From NCBI GenBank assembly GCA_934277695.1, contig CAKQVG010000001.1, positions 434,001-498,000 of the forward strand: a stretch of DNA of 64,000 nt, written 5' to 3'. Numbering within the stretch: the stretch's first letter is position 1; each line of letters begins with the position of its first letter. Made by a program: the position numbers and the translations under genes. Origin of the DNA: CAG-238 sp934277695 (GTDB lineage Bacteria > Bacillota > Clostridia > Peptostreptococcales > Anaerovoracaceae). This document shows positions 25,316-32,235 of this stretch, in pieces. Below the pieces are notes generated by a model that was given only the letters and a program-made list of their open reading frames with translations, was not told the DNA's origin and ran no database searches.

Positions 25316-26170
25316 ATGAAATATCTTACCGGATTTATGATGGCGTGGGGTAATTTCTGCTCCCTGCCTTGCCCGGCAAAGCGCTGGGACGAAAACTACA
25401 GAAGCCTCATGCTTGGCTTCCTGCCTTTCATTGGACTTATTATCGGAATTATCTGGAGTGCCGCATATTTCGGACTTGTATATGCCGGCTTTCCGTTTTT
25501 TGTGGTTGCATTTTTAATCACTTTCCTGCCGTTCGCACTCTGCGGCTTCATGCACATGGACGGTTTCATGGACTGCTGCGATGCAATCATGTCAAGGCGG
25601 CCGCTTGAGCAGAGACAGCTTATATTGAAGGACAGCAACACAGGGGCGTTCGCCGTTGTCGGAATGATTTTCTTCGTTCTGGGATACTTTTGCTTCCTGT
25701 CAACCGCAGTAACGACCGGGGTTGACTTCGCTAACATGGTTATGATTGTGGTTATAAGCCGGTCGATTTCCGGACTTCACGTGCTTATCTGCAAGCCGAT
25801 GGGTCAGAGCCAGTATGCTATGCTCCACGATGCAGAGCCGCCGGAAGAGACTTTGCCAGAAGAAACTTTGCCGGAAGAAGACTGCACGGAACTTGTCGCA
25901 TGTGATTCCGTCGAAACAGCGAGCAAGAAGGCTTCCGCAAAATCCGGCGTCATTCTTCTCCTTGTGCTTCTTGCAGTCATTACGGCTCTTGCTTTTTGGT
26001 GTTCGAGTCTATGGCTTGCAACCTTGATCGTCAGTGCGGCGACAGCACTCGGAAGCCTCTTATCCATTCAATATGCAAAGAAAAATCTTGGCGGCATGAG
26101 CGGTGACATCGCAGGCTTCGGTATCCTTTGGGGCGAGCTCATCGGTGTATTTGCTCTCGTTTTGTGCTGA
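25316..26170 (+). CDS. cobS: Adenosylcobinamide-GDP ribazoletransferase
   Basis: A 284-residue membrane enzyme that joins adenosylcobinamide-GDP to alpha-ribazole, the last assembly step. The metal motif appears as FMHMDGFMDCCDAIMSRR near residue 80 and is followed by QLILKDSNTGAFAVVGM. It has about six helices. An unusual acidic loop near 180 carries a tandem repeat (EETLP twice). The start is uncertain: ATG 25316 matches where CobS proteins begin but has no adjacent Shine-Dalgarno; an AAAGGAG lies about 30 bases upstream, separated by a small hairpin (TCGCG / CGCGA) that could bring it close. Alternatively translation begins at 25277, overlapping the cobU stop. Confidence 0.9.
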   Translation: MKYLTGFMMAWGNFCSLPCPAKRWDENYRSLMLGFLPFIGLIIGIIWSAAYFGLVYAGFPFFVVAFLITFLPFALCGFMHMDGFMDCCDAIMSRRPLEQRQLILKDSNTGAFAVVGMIFFVLGYFCFLSTAVTTGVDFANMVMIVVISRSISGLHVLICKPMGQSQYAMLHDAEPPEETLPEETLPEEDCTELVACDSVETASKKASAKSGVILLLVLLAVITALAFWCSSLWLATLIVSAATALGSLLSIQYAKKNLGGMSGDIAGFGILWGELIGVFALVLC

Positions 26171-26184
26171 TTCGGAGGGAAGAC

Positions 26185-26562
26185 ATGATTTTAGTTTTCG
26201 GCGGTGCATATCAAGGAAAACTTGAATATGCAAAAGAACATTGGAATTTCAGCGACGATGATGTTTTTTTCTGTGAGGAAAATCTCACCATCGACCTTTC
26301 AAAAAAAGTTATCTGCGGGCTTGAAAAGTTTGTATATGCCTGTGTATGCAAGGGCGTCGAAACAAAAGATGTTTTGGCGGAATACGATGTGCCCCTTGAT
26401 GACAAAATATTGATTGTCGATGACATTTCGCAGGGAGTGGTTCCCATTGAGCCTGACAGGCGTGCATGGCGGGAAAGTGTCGGCAGAACGCTCCTGTGGC
26501 TCGGCAAAAACGCGGATGAAGTCCACCGTGTTTTCTGCGGGCTTGGTCAGAGACTGAAATAA
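26185..26562 (+). CDS. Short second CobU-like protein
   Basis: A 125-residue soluble protein. Residues 2-15 (ILVFGGAYQGKLEYA) resemble a P-loop with Gly-Lys but lack the usual Ser/Thr after Lys. The C-terminal half closely follows authentic CobU: ILIVDDISQGVVPIEPDRRA, then a WRESVGRTLLWLGK helix, and finally VHRVFCGLGQRLK, which is the GLP-type ending missing from the first CobU. It starts after GGAGGGAAGAC and sits between cobS and cobC. It may complement the first CobU (for example carry the guanylyltransferase function or a regulatory role), or be a divergent paralogue. Confidence 0.8.
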   Translation: MILVFGGAYQGKLEYAKEHWNFSDDDVFFCEENLTIDLSKKVICGLEKFVYACVCKGVETKDVLAEYDVPLDDKILIVDDISQGVVPIEPDRRAWRESVGRTLLWLGKNADEVHRVFCGLGQRLK

Positions 26563-26584
26563 TTAACCTTTAAGGAGACTATCT

Positions 26585-27223
26585 ATGAAGTCATATATAC
26601 ATTTTATAAGACATGGGATTACGGAAGGCAATCTGAAAGGCTGGTATTACGGAAGCCTGGATGTTCCGCTTGCTCCGGAGGGCTTTGCAAAGCTTGAAGA
26701 GCTGAAATCTCAGAACATCTACCCATCCGCATCCGGTGCGGACTGCTACACATCGGGGCTGCTTCGAACCGAACAAACCTTCGCTGCCATCTACGGAGAC
26801 CTCCCGCACGAAGCGCTTCCGCTCCTCAAGGAAATGAACTTCGGTGCTTGGGAGGGAATGAGTTTTGCGGAAATAGAAGCCGCGGACACACATCGCGACG
26901 CTTTTGACGAGTGGATAAACACCGGGAGTGACGAAACGCATTTTACTTTTCCCGGCGGTGACTCGATAAACAGTTTTTATGCGCGGATTAGAAAAGGAAT
27001 CAAAGATCTCCTCGGAAGGCAGCGTCTCAAGGAACTTTCCTGCCGCCACAACGGCAAGGATGCGGTTTCCATAGTCGTTTGCCACGGAGGCGTTATCGCT
27101 GCGGCGATGGAAGACTTTTTCCCGGGAGAGAAAGACAATTTCTGGAAATGGATTCCCGAACCGGGACACGGATATACGGTTTATCTTGAAAACGGCAGAG
27201 CCGTCTCATATAAGTCATTTTGA
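26585..27223 (+). CDS. cobC: Histidine phosphatase, probable alpha-ribazole phosphatase
   Basis: A 212-residue phosphoglycerate-mutase-type phosphatase. The phospho-acceptor motif RHG is at residues 9-11 (HFIRHGITEGN), the acid Glu in KEMNFGAWEGM near 87, and the second His in VVCHGGVIAAA near 163. Location right after cobT, cobU, cobS and the second CobU-like gene identifies it as the CobC phosphatase that removes the 5'-phosphate from alpha-ribazole phosphate (or adenosylcobalamin phosphate). The start has AAGGAG upstream. Confidence 0.85.
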   Translation: MKSYIHFIRHGITEGNLKGWYYGSLDVPLAPEGFAKLEELKSQNIYPSASGADCYTSGLLRTEQTFAAIYGDLPHEALPLLKEMNFGAWEGMSFAEIEAADTHRDAFDEWINTGSDETHFTFPGGDSINSFYARIRKGIKDLLGRQRLKELSCRHNGKDAVSIVVCHGGVIAAAMEDFFPGEKDNFWKWIPEPGHGYTVYLENGRAVSYKSF

Positions 27224-27241
27224 TGCATAAGGAGGTACCCT

Positions 27242-28369
27242 ATGATTTTCCCTTTGGAGAGATACTTAAAAGACCTTGAATACATCGTAAACATCGACAG
27301 CGGAAGTGCCGATATCGACGGCAATGCGAAAGTCGCTTCTTTTTTCGAGGAAAGATTTAAGGAACTTGGGCTCGAAACAGAGCATCACAGAGTCGGAAAG
27401 CTCCTTCGTCCGGTAGTAATTGCCACGACACCTCACAAGGGTTCAAGCATGCCAGGAGGGGACTATGAATTCTACCTCAGCGGGCACATGGACACGGTCT
27501 TCCCGAAAGGCACGGTTGCGGAGCGGCCTTTTAAGCGTGAAGGAAACCGTGTTTTCGGACCGGGATGCGTGGACATGAAGTCCGGCACGCTCCTCATTCT
27601 GTATCTCGCGGAATATCTCGTAAAAAACATGCCCGAAGTTTCCTTCATGGTGCTGCTCAACAGCGACGAGGAGCTCGGTTCTCCCGACAGCACGGCTATC
27701 ATGCGCCAGGAAGCCGCAAAATGCTGCCGCGTGTTCGTATTTGAAGGGCAGCGTAAGCAAGGGCAGTTCGTAATAGAGCGAAAGGGTATTGCCAAGTTTG
27801 ATATCGAGGTTGAGGGCATTGCTTCTCACGCAGGCGCTGCACCTCAAGAAGGGGTCAGTGCGATCCTCGAGCTGTCAAAGGTCGTTGTGGACTTCTCAAA
27901 GCTGCAAAGGCTCGACAAAGGCACATCCATAAATGTCGGTCTTATGGAGGGCGGAACGGCTCTGAATGTAATCCCGCCTCATGCGAAGGCAAGGATGGAA
28001 GTGCGTTATACTTCGGTCGGTGAATTCAATCGCGTCCTTCGTGCAATATCCAAGATGCACGAAAGCCCGCATGCAAGCGGTGCAAAAGTAAAATTTACGC
28101 AGATCAGCCACTATTCCCCGCTTGTCATCACAAGTGCAACCAAGCAGATGATGGAGGCACTCAAGCCTTTAAATCTGCAATATGTGAAAGCCGGAGGCAT
28201 CTCCGATGCAAACAGACTGGCATGTCTTGGTCTTGCGACCATAGACGGCTGCGGTCCGGGAGGCGGTTTTCCGCACAGTGAAAGGGAATTTCTTGATCTG
28301 GACACGATACCGACCCGCTTCGACCAGCTTATCGAAATAATCAAAAAGCTGTCACTCTCTCCGAACTAA
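27242..28369 (+). CDS. M20 family metallopeptidase (CPG2-like)
   Basis: A 375-residue zinc-dependent carboxypeptidase or deacylase of family M20, closest in layout to glutamate carboxypeptidase CPG2. Metal ligands can be read in order: SGHMDTVF (His near 82), GCVDMKSG (bridging Asp), SDEELGSP (catalytic Glu-Glu), and GGFPHSERE (last His). The dimerisation/lid domain lies between about 180 and 290. It has a strong AAGGAGG and follows cobC after 18 bases, so it may ride on the cobalamin transcript without sharing that role. Its end overlaps the convergent ABC permease gene by 18 bases. Confidence 0.9.
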   Translation: MIFPLERYLKDLEYIVNIDSGSADIDGNAKVASFFEERFKELGLETEHHRVGKLLRPVVIATTPHKGSSMPGGDYEFYLSGHMDTVFPKGTVAERPFKREGNRVFGPGCVDMKSGTLLILYLAEYLVKNMPEVSFMVLLNSDEELGSPDSTAIMRQEAAKCCRVFVFEGQRKQGQFVIERKGIAKFDIEVEGIASHAGAAPQEGVSAILELSKVVVDFSKLQRLDKGTSINVGLMEGGTALNVIPPHAKARMEVRYTSVGEFNRVLRAISKMHESPHASGAKVKFTQISHYSPLVITSATKQMMEALKPLNLQYVKAGGISDANRLACLGLATIDGCGPGGGFPHSEREFLDLDTIPTRFDQLIEIIKKLSLSPN

Positions 28370-29029
28370 CGGAAGCTGAGCGGCAGCTTCTTTTTGCCTA
28401 AAATTCTTTTTTTGAAAGATTTTCACGCTGATTAAATATGACAGCAGCACAATCAGTATCACTGCCGCAATCACGCCTGCAAGGATGAGTTTTACCTGTG
28501 CATCCGTAAACACCATGCTCGAAAGATCCACCTTATCCAGCACTACATATGCCAGCACCGTCGGAATTGCAATCACGCCCATCATTATGAGTCTTGCCTT
28601 TTCTGCCCCGAAGTAGGTGAGAAGCGGGATAATGAATGCTCCGAATAAAAGACAGATTCCAAGCGCTGCGGCGCAGACCGCAAGCAGTGCGGGAATATCC
28701 ACCGCATGCTTATATGCCTGAAGCAAAAGTGCGATTACCGCGCCGACTGCCACGCCCGCCGTGCAGAAAATCAAATTTACAAGATACTTTGCACCCACAT
28801 ACTGTTTCGCCGAAACAGGCATTGCCATCGCAAACCGCTGCCATCCGTACCTCTCGTCCAAGGTATATGTAGTTACAATCATCGTCGCGCACATGATAGC
28901 AACCGCCGCAATGATTCCTTCTGTTCCTACCGAAAAGAAGAAGCATGCACTTATGATAATAATCGACATCAACGTACCTTTTAAAAAGCTCTTAATTCCA
29001 AATATATCTTTTAACACTAATCCTTTCAT
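28352..29029 (-). CDS. ABC-2 type transporter permease
   Basis: A 225-residue membrane protein with six predicted helices. The pattern of a short basic N-terminus (MKGLVLKDIFGIKSF), the YTLDERYGWQRFAMAMPVS segment near residue 65 and paired C-terminal helices places it in the ABC-2 exporter permease group that pairs with YtrB/YhcH-type ATPases. It overlaps the ATPase gene stop by 4 bases, so the two are coupled. Substrate unknown; related sets respond to cell-envelope stress or peptide antibiotics. Confidence 0.83.
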   Translation of the reverse strand: MKGLVLKDIFGIKSFLKGTLMSIIIISACFFFSVGTEGIIAAVAIMCATMIVTTYTLDERYGWQRFAMAMPVSAKQYVGAKYLVNLIFCTAGVAVGAVIALLLQAYKHAVDIPALLAVCAAALGICLLFGAFIIPLLTYFGAEKARLIMMGVIAIPTVLAYVVLDKVDLSSMVFTDAQVKLILAGVIAAVILIVLLSYLISVKIFQKKNFRQKEAAAQLPLVRRE

Positions 29030-29742
29030 ATGCTTTTCCCCCTGACATATTCATTCATAATCATATCCACTCCGCCTTCTTCACAAAGTTCCCTGCTGCT
29101 TTTGGTAAATACTTGTCTGCCCTGATGTATGAAAACGATTTCATCCGCAATTTTTTCGAGATCCGAGCTTATGTGCGAAGAAATAAGAACAGCTTTCTTC
29201 CCGTCACTGACGAAGTCCTTGAAATCTTCGAGAATTTCCTCCCTTGCAATCGGATCGAGTCCGCTTGTCGGTTCGTCCAGAATCAAAATTTCCGCTCCGT
29301 GGCACAATGCAGCGGCAAGCATCAGCTTGACTCTCATGCCTTTTGAATAGTCCTTGATCGGCTTTTTCATATTTATGCCGTATTTATTCAAGAAGGTTTC
29401 GTATTTTGCGCTGTCCCAGTCTTTATATATGCCTGCACATATTTTCCCTGCTTCCTGCGCGTTCATCGTCTGATAAAATCCACTTTCATCCAGCATCACA
29501 CCGATTTTGTTCTTAATCTCCACAGAATTCCGCTGCAGCGGCTGTCCCCAGAAGAGTACCTGCCCTGCATCGCTTCGAATCAGTCCGAGCGCCGCTTTCA
29601 TCAGCGTACTCTTGCCCGCACCGTTTTCGCCGACCAAACCCACGATTTCTCCCGGTTTTATTCTCAGGCTTACATTATCCAGCCGAAACCCTTTGTACTG
29701 TTTCGTCAGGTTTTCAATTTTCATTACATCCATATTCCCCAT
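29026..29742 (-). CDS. ABC transporter ATP-binding protein
   Basis: A 238-residue ABC ATPase of the drug/antimicrobial exporter type. Walker A GLVGENGAGKSTLMKAA is near residue 36, signature KDYSKGMRVKLMLAA near 130 (SKGM replaces the canonical SGGQ, as is common in YhcH/YtrB-like ATPases), Walker B ILILDEPTSGLDP near 155 and the H-loop LISSHISSD near 190. AAGGGG eight bases before ATG 29742 supports the start, though ATG six codons later is possible. Operon order: XRE regulator, small membrane protein, this ATPase, permease. Confidence 0.92.
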   Translation of the reverse strand: MGNMDVMKIENLTKQYKGFRLDNVSLRIKPGEIVGLVGENGAGKSTLMKAALGLIRSDAGQVLFWGQPLQRNSVEIKNKIGVMLDESGFYQTMNAQEAGKICAGIYKDWDSAKYETFLNKYGINMKKPIKDYSKGMRVKLMLAAALCHGAEILILDEPTSGLDPIAREEILEDFKDFVSDGKKAVLISSHISSDLEKIADEIVFIHQGRQVFTKSSRELCEEGGVDMIMNEYVRGKSI

Positions 29743-29754
29743 TTTATCATCCCC

Positions 29755-30159
29755 TTAGTATTTTCTGTTTAAAACGAAATAGCACACCCAGTAAAGCACG
29801 AGCAGTAAGCACACCGCCATCGAGCAAAACAAGCTGAGTTCTTCTTTACCCATGACCTTAAATACGACCGCACCGACTGCACCTGCCAGCACACTTATGT
29901 ATCCTGCCCATGCCCATGCCTTATTCGAGAGAAAGCGGTTTCTTTCGTCGTTTGCGCTCGTGTCAAATTTCTCTCTGAACTCCGAATTATTGCGATAACG
30001 CACCCATCGCGCGGTCTGCACGATTCCTACAGCGATGAGCCCGCTTCCCATACCGCCCCAAAACGAATCGATTATATCAAAGGTTCCAAGGCCGAACAGC
30101 ACCGCACCTATCAAAATCCAAAATATTGATAAATAAATTCTCTTATTCCAATCTCTCAT
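29755..30159 (-). CDS. Small membrane protein of the XRE-ABC operon
   Basis: A 134-residue protein with two pairs of hydrophobic helices (about 8-28 and 33-52; 84-104 and 110-130) joined by a charged cytosolic loop that includes FREKFDTSANDERNRF. I do not recognise a specific family. It lies between the XRE regulator (14-bp gap) and the ABC ATPase (12-bp gap), so it probably works with the exporter or senses its signal. Confidence 0.75.
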   Translation of the reverse strand: MRDWNKRIYLSIFWILIGAVLFGLGTFDIIDSFWGGMGSGLIAVGIVQTARWVRYRNNSEFREKFDTSANDERNRFLSNKAWAWAGYISVLAGAVGAVVFKVMGKEELSLFCSMAVCLLLVLYWVCYFVLNRKY

Positions 30160-30173
30160 TTCCTGCCTTCTTT

Positions 30174-30368
30174 CTACTCTTCAAAAATAAAAACCTCTTC
30201 AATCGTCATCCCGAAATATTTGGACAACTTATGTGCGAGTTCAATCGACGGATTGTACCTGCCGTTCTCAAGCGAGCTGATTGTCTGCCTCGACACGCCC
30301 ATCACTTTCGCAAGCTCTTCCTGATTGATTCCCCGCACTTTTCTGATTTCTTCAATCCTGTTTTTCAT
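30174..30368 (-). CDS. XRE-family transcriptional regulator (short)
   Basis: A 64-residue protein that is essentially one helix-turn-helix: NQEELAKVMGVSRQTISSLE is the recognition region, followed by NGRYNPSIELAHKLSKYFG. Proteins of this size (YozG-like) repress their own operon. It is the first gene of a four-gene operon with a membrane protein, ABC ATPase and ABC permease. Two 20-bp palindromes bracket the promoter directly upstream and are the natural operators. Confidence 0.9.
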   Translation of the reverse strand: MKNRIEEIRKVRGINQEELAKVMGVSRQTISSLENGRYNPSIELAHKLSKYFGMTIEEVFIFEE

Positions 30369-30380
30369 ATGTACTCCTTT

Positions 30381-30446
30381 ATGTAAAGCGTCCTTTACAT
30401 TGCTTATTATAGCACTTTGATTTTAAATGTCAAGCATGCTTTACAT
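30381..30446 (-). promoter_or_regulatory. Promoter with twin operators for the XRE-ABC operon
   Basis: Minus-strand promoter: -35 TTGACA (30428-30433) and -10 TATAAT (30406-30411), 16-bp spacer. Two 20-bp near-perfect palindromes flank it: 30427-30446 covers the -35, and 30381-30400 lies between the -10 and the start codon. Both read ATGTAAAG-N4-CTTTACAT with one mismatch in the first. Centre-to-centre distance is 46 bp. This is the expected arrangement for autorepression by the XRE protein. Confidence 0.85.
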
Positions 30447-30484
30447 TTTTTCTTGTTTACTTCGTTGTTGCTTATTTTAACTTC

Positions 30485-30530
30485 TATAATTATTGACATA
30501 ATTGCAATATTTGTTTATAATTATTGACAT
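30485..30530 (+). promoter_or_regulatory. hipBA promoter built into a direct repeat
   Basis: A 15-bp sequence (TATAATTATTGACAT) occurs twice, at 30485-30499 and 30516-30530. The -35 TTGACA comes from the first copy (30493-30498) and the -10 TATAAT from the second (30516-30521), with an exact 17-bp spacer: a consensus promoter. HipB binding to the repeats would block both elements. Confidence 0.85.
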
Positions 30531-30545
30531 TAGGAGGAATCTTTT

Positions 30546-30866
30546 ATGAGTAAAACTTCTTATCATATATTACCTGTGACCGAGGACATACTAAAAACTA
30601 TGGGTGAACAAATCAAGCTCGCAAGGCTGCGCCGCGATCTCCCTGCGAAATTAGTTGCGGAGCGTGCCGGAATCAGCCGTGCTTCCCTTTGGAATGTGGA
30701 AAACGGCAGTCCATCCGTTGCAATTGGCATTTATGCCGCTGTTCTGCACGCATTGAACAATATGGACCGTGACCTTTTGCTCGTAGCGAAGGACGACCGA
30801 ATGGGCAGAGAAATGCAGGATTTGCAACTGATTACGCGTAAGCGGGCTTCACGGAAAGGGGATTAA
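30546..30866 (+). CDS. HipB-like antitoxin / XRE regulator
   Basis: A 106-residue helix-turn-helix protein. The HTH runs about 23-75: LAKLVAERAGISRASLW-type helices (read AKLVAERAGISRASLWNVE) and an acidic-basic C-terminal tail (residues 80-106). It is directly followed by a HipA-family kinase gene after two bases, so it is the antitoxin and autorepressor of the pair. AGGAGG precedes the ATG. The upstream repeated promoter is the likely operator. Confidence 0.88.
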   Translation: MSKTSYHILPVTEDILKTMGEQIKLARLRRDLPAKLVAERAGISRASLWNVENGSPSVAIGIYAAVLHALNNMDRDLLLVAKDDRMGREMQDLQLITRKRASRKGD

Positions 30867-30868
30867 AC

Positions 30869-32122
30869 ATGAATGCTTCGAGAACAATCCTTGTCTATGA
30901 CGACTTCAGTTTTAATACGCCCGTTTTGCTTGGCAGGCTTTTTATCGACCCTATAAAAGGCGGCGAAAGTTATTCTTTTGAATACGACACGAATTGGCTG
31001 AAACAGACCTCTCTGTCCGTCTCACTTGATCCTGCCTTGGCACCATGCGGCGGAAGACAGTTTCCGTATGAGGGTCGAATCTTTGGTATGTTTGCGGACT
31101 CCTCACCGGATCGCTGGGGAAGGCTTCTTCTGACGAAAAAAGAACGCAGTCTTGCCGAAAAAGAAAAACGAAAGCCTCGCAAACTAAATGACAGCGACTT
31201 TCTTTTGGGCGTGTATGACGAATCCCGAATCGGCGGTCTTCGTTTCAAACTTGAAGAGACAGGCGATTTTCTTTCAAACGATAAAGAGACCGCTACCCCG
31301 CCATGGGCAAGTTTAAGAACCTTGGAAGAGGCTTCCCGACAGTTTGAGGATGATACGACTCCGTTAAATGAAAAATGGCTCAATCAGCTGCTCAGACCGG
31401 GTTCTTCTTTAGGCGGTGCGCGTCCGAAGGCGACTGTGATTGACCCTAATGGACAGCTTTGGATTGCAAAATTTCCTTCCAAAAATGACGATAATAATAC
31501 GGGCGCATGGGAAAAGGTTGTACATGATTTGGCTCGGATGTGTGGTCTTAATGTACCCGAATCACGCCTTGAAACCTTTTCAAAACTTGGCAGTACTTTT
31601 TTGGTTCGTCGTTTTGACCGCGATGGAAAGAAACGCATCCACTTCGCTTCTGCTATGACCTTGCTGGGAAAAACAGACGGTGCTTCTGCCGCCGATGGCA
31701 CAAGCTACATTGATATTGCCTCATTTATCAAAGCAAACGGGAGTCAGCCAAAAAAAGATCTCATTGAACTGTGGAAGCGTATTGTTTTCAGCATGGCCGT
31801 TTCAAATACAGACGATCATCTCAGAAATCATGCATTTATTTTAGAGAAAAAAGGCTGGACGCTTTCTCCTCTTTACGATGTGAATCCAGTCCCTTACGGA
31901 GATGAATTGGCTCTGAATGTGAATGAAGACGACAACAGAATTTCTGTTCCCCTTGCTTTGGATGCGGCTGTTTCCTTTGGAATCACTAAAGAAGAGGCGC
32001 AAAACTTTTCTGCCGAAATTCTGTTGATTGTACGCGACAACTGGGAAACCCTAGCGAAGCACTACAATATCCCCCGTGGCCAAATTGATGATATGAGGCC
32101 TGCGTTCAGTGCCTGCTATTGA
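30869..32122 (+). CDS. hipA: HipA-family Ser/Thr kinase toxin
   Basis: A 417-residue HipA-like kinase. The N-terminal subdomain (about 8-110) contains FGMFADSSPDRWGRLLL, a strongly conserved HipA segment. The P-loop-like GSSLGGARPKATV near 183 follows, then the catalytic loop SNTDDHLRNHAFI near 313 with the catalytic Asp and Asn, and the metal-binding SPLYDVNPVPYG near 333. HipA of E. coli phosphorylates glutamyl-tRNA synthetase and induces dormancy; the target here is unknown. All key residues appear intact, so the toxin looks active. Confidence 0.93.
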   Translation: MNASRTILVYDDFSFNTPVLLGRLFIDPIKGGESYSFEYDTNWLKQTSLSVSLDPALAPCGGRQFPYEGRIFGMFADSSPDRWGRLLLTKKERSLAEKEKRKPRKLNDSDFLLGVYDESRIGGLRFKLEETGDFLSNDKETATPPWASLRTLEEASRQFEDDTTPLNEKWLNQLLRPGSSLGGARPKATVIDPNGQLWIAKFPSKNDDNNTGAWEKVVHDLARMCGLNVPESRLETFSKLGSTFLVRRFDRDGKKRIHFASAMTLLGKTDGASAADGTSYIDIASFIKANGSQPKKDLIELWKRIVFSMAVSNTDDHLRNHAFILEKKGWTLSPLYDVNPVPYGDELALNVNEDDNRISVPLALDAAVSFGITKEEAQNFSAEILLIVRDNWETLAKHYNIPRGQIDDMRPAFSACY

Positions 32123-32138
32123 AATTTTTTCTTGCAAA

Positions 32139-32185
32139 AACAGAGGAACTGCAAAGCGTACCCCCGCTTTGCAGTCTCTCTGTTT
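32139..32185. terminator. Bidirectional terminator between hipA and the surface protein gene
   Basis: A long stem: inner 11 bp (ACTGCAAAGCG / CGCTTTGCAGT) and outer 7 bp (AACAGAG / CTCTGTT) around a 2-base internal loop. On the minus strand it is followed by TTTTT, on the plus strand by TTT. It serves the two convergent genes. Confidence 0.85.
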
Positions 32186-32235
32186 ACATCAATTTATTCC
32201 TATATTCATTGATGCCCTGTTATGGAATTGTTTCC

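Noticed and set aside
25842..25875. Tandem repeat in cobS as a possible mobile insertion
   Set aside because: It is a short in-frame repeat of ETLPE-type codons in an exposed loop of the protein, without any hallmarks of an insertion.
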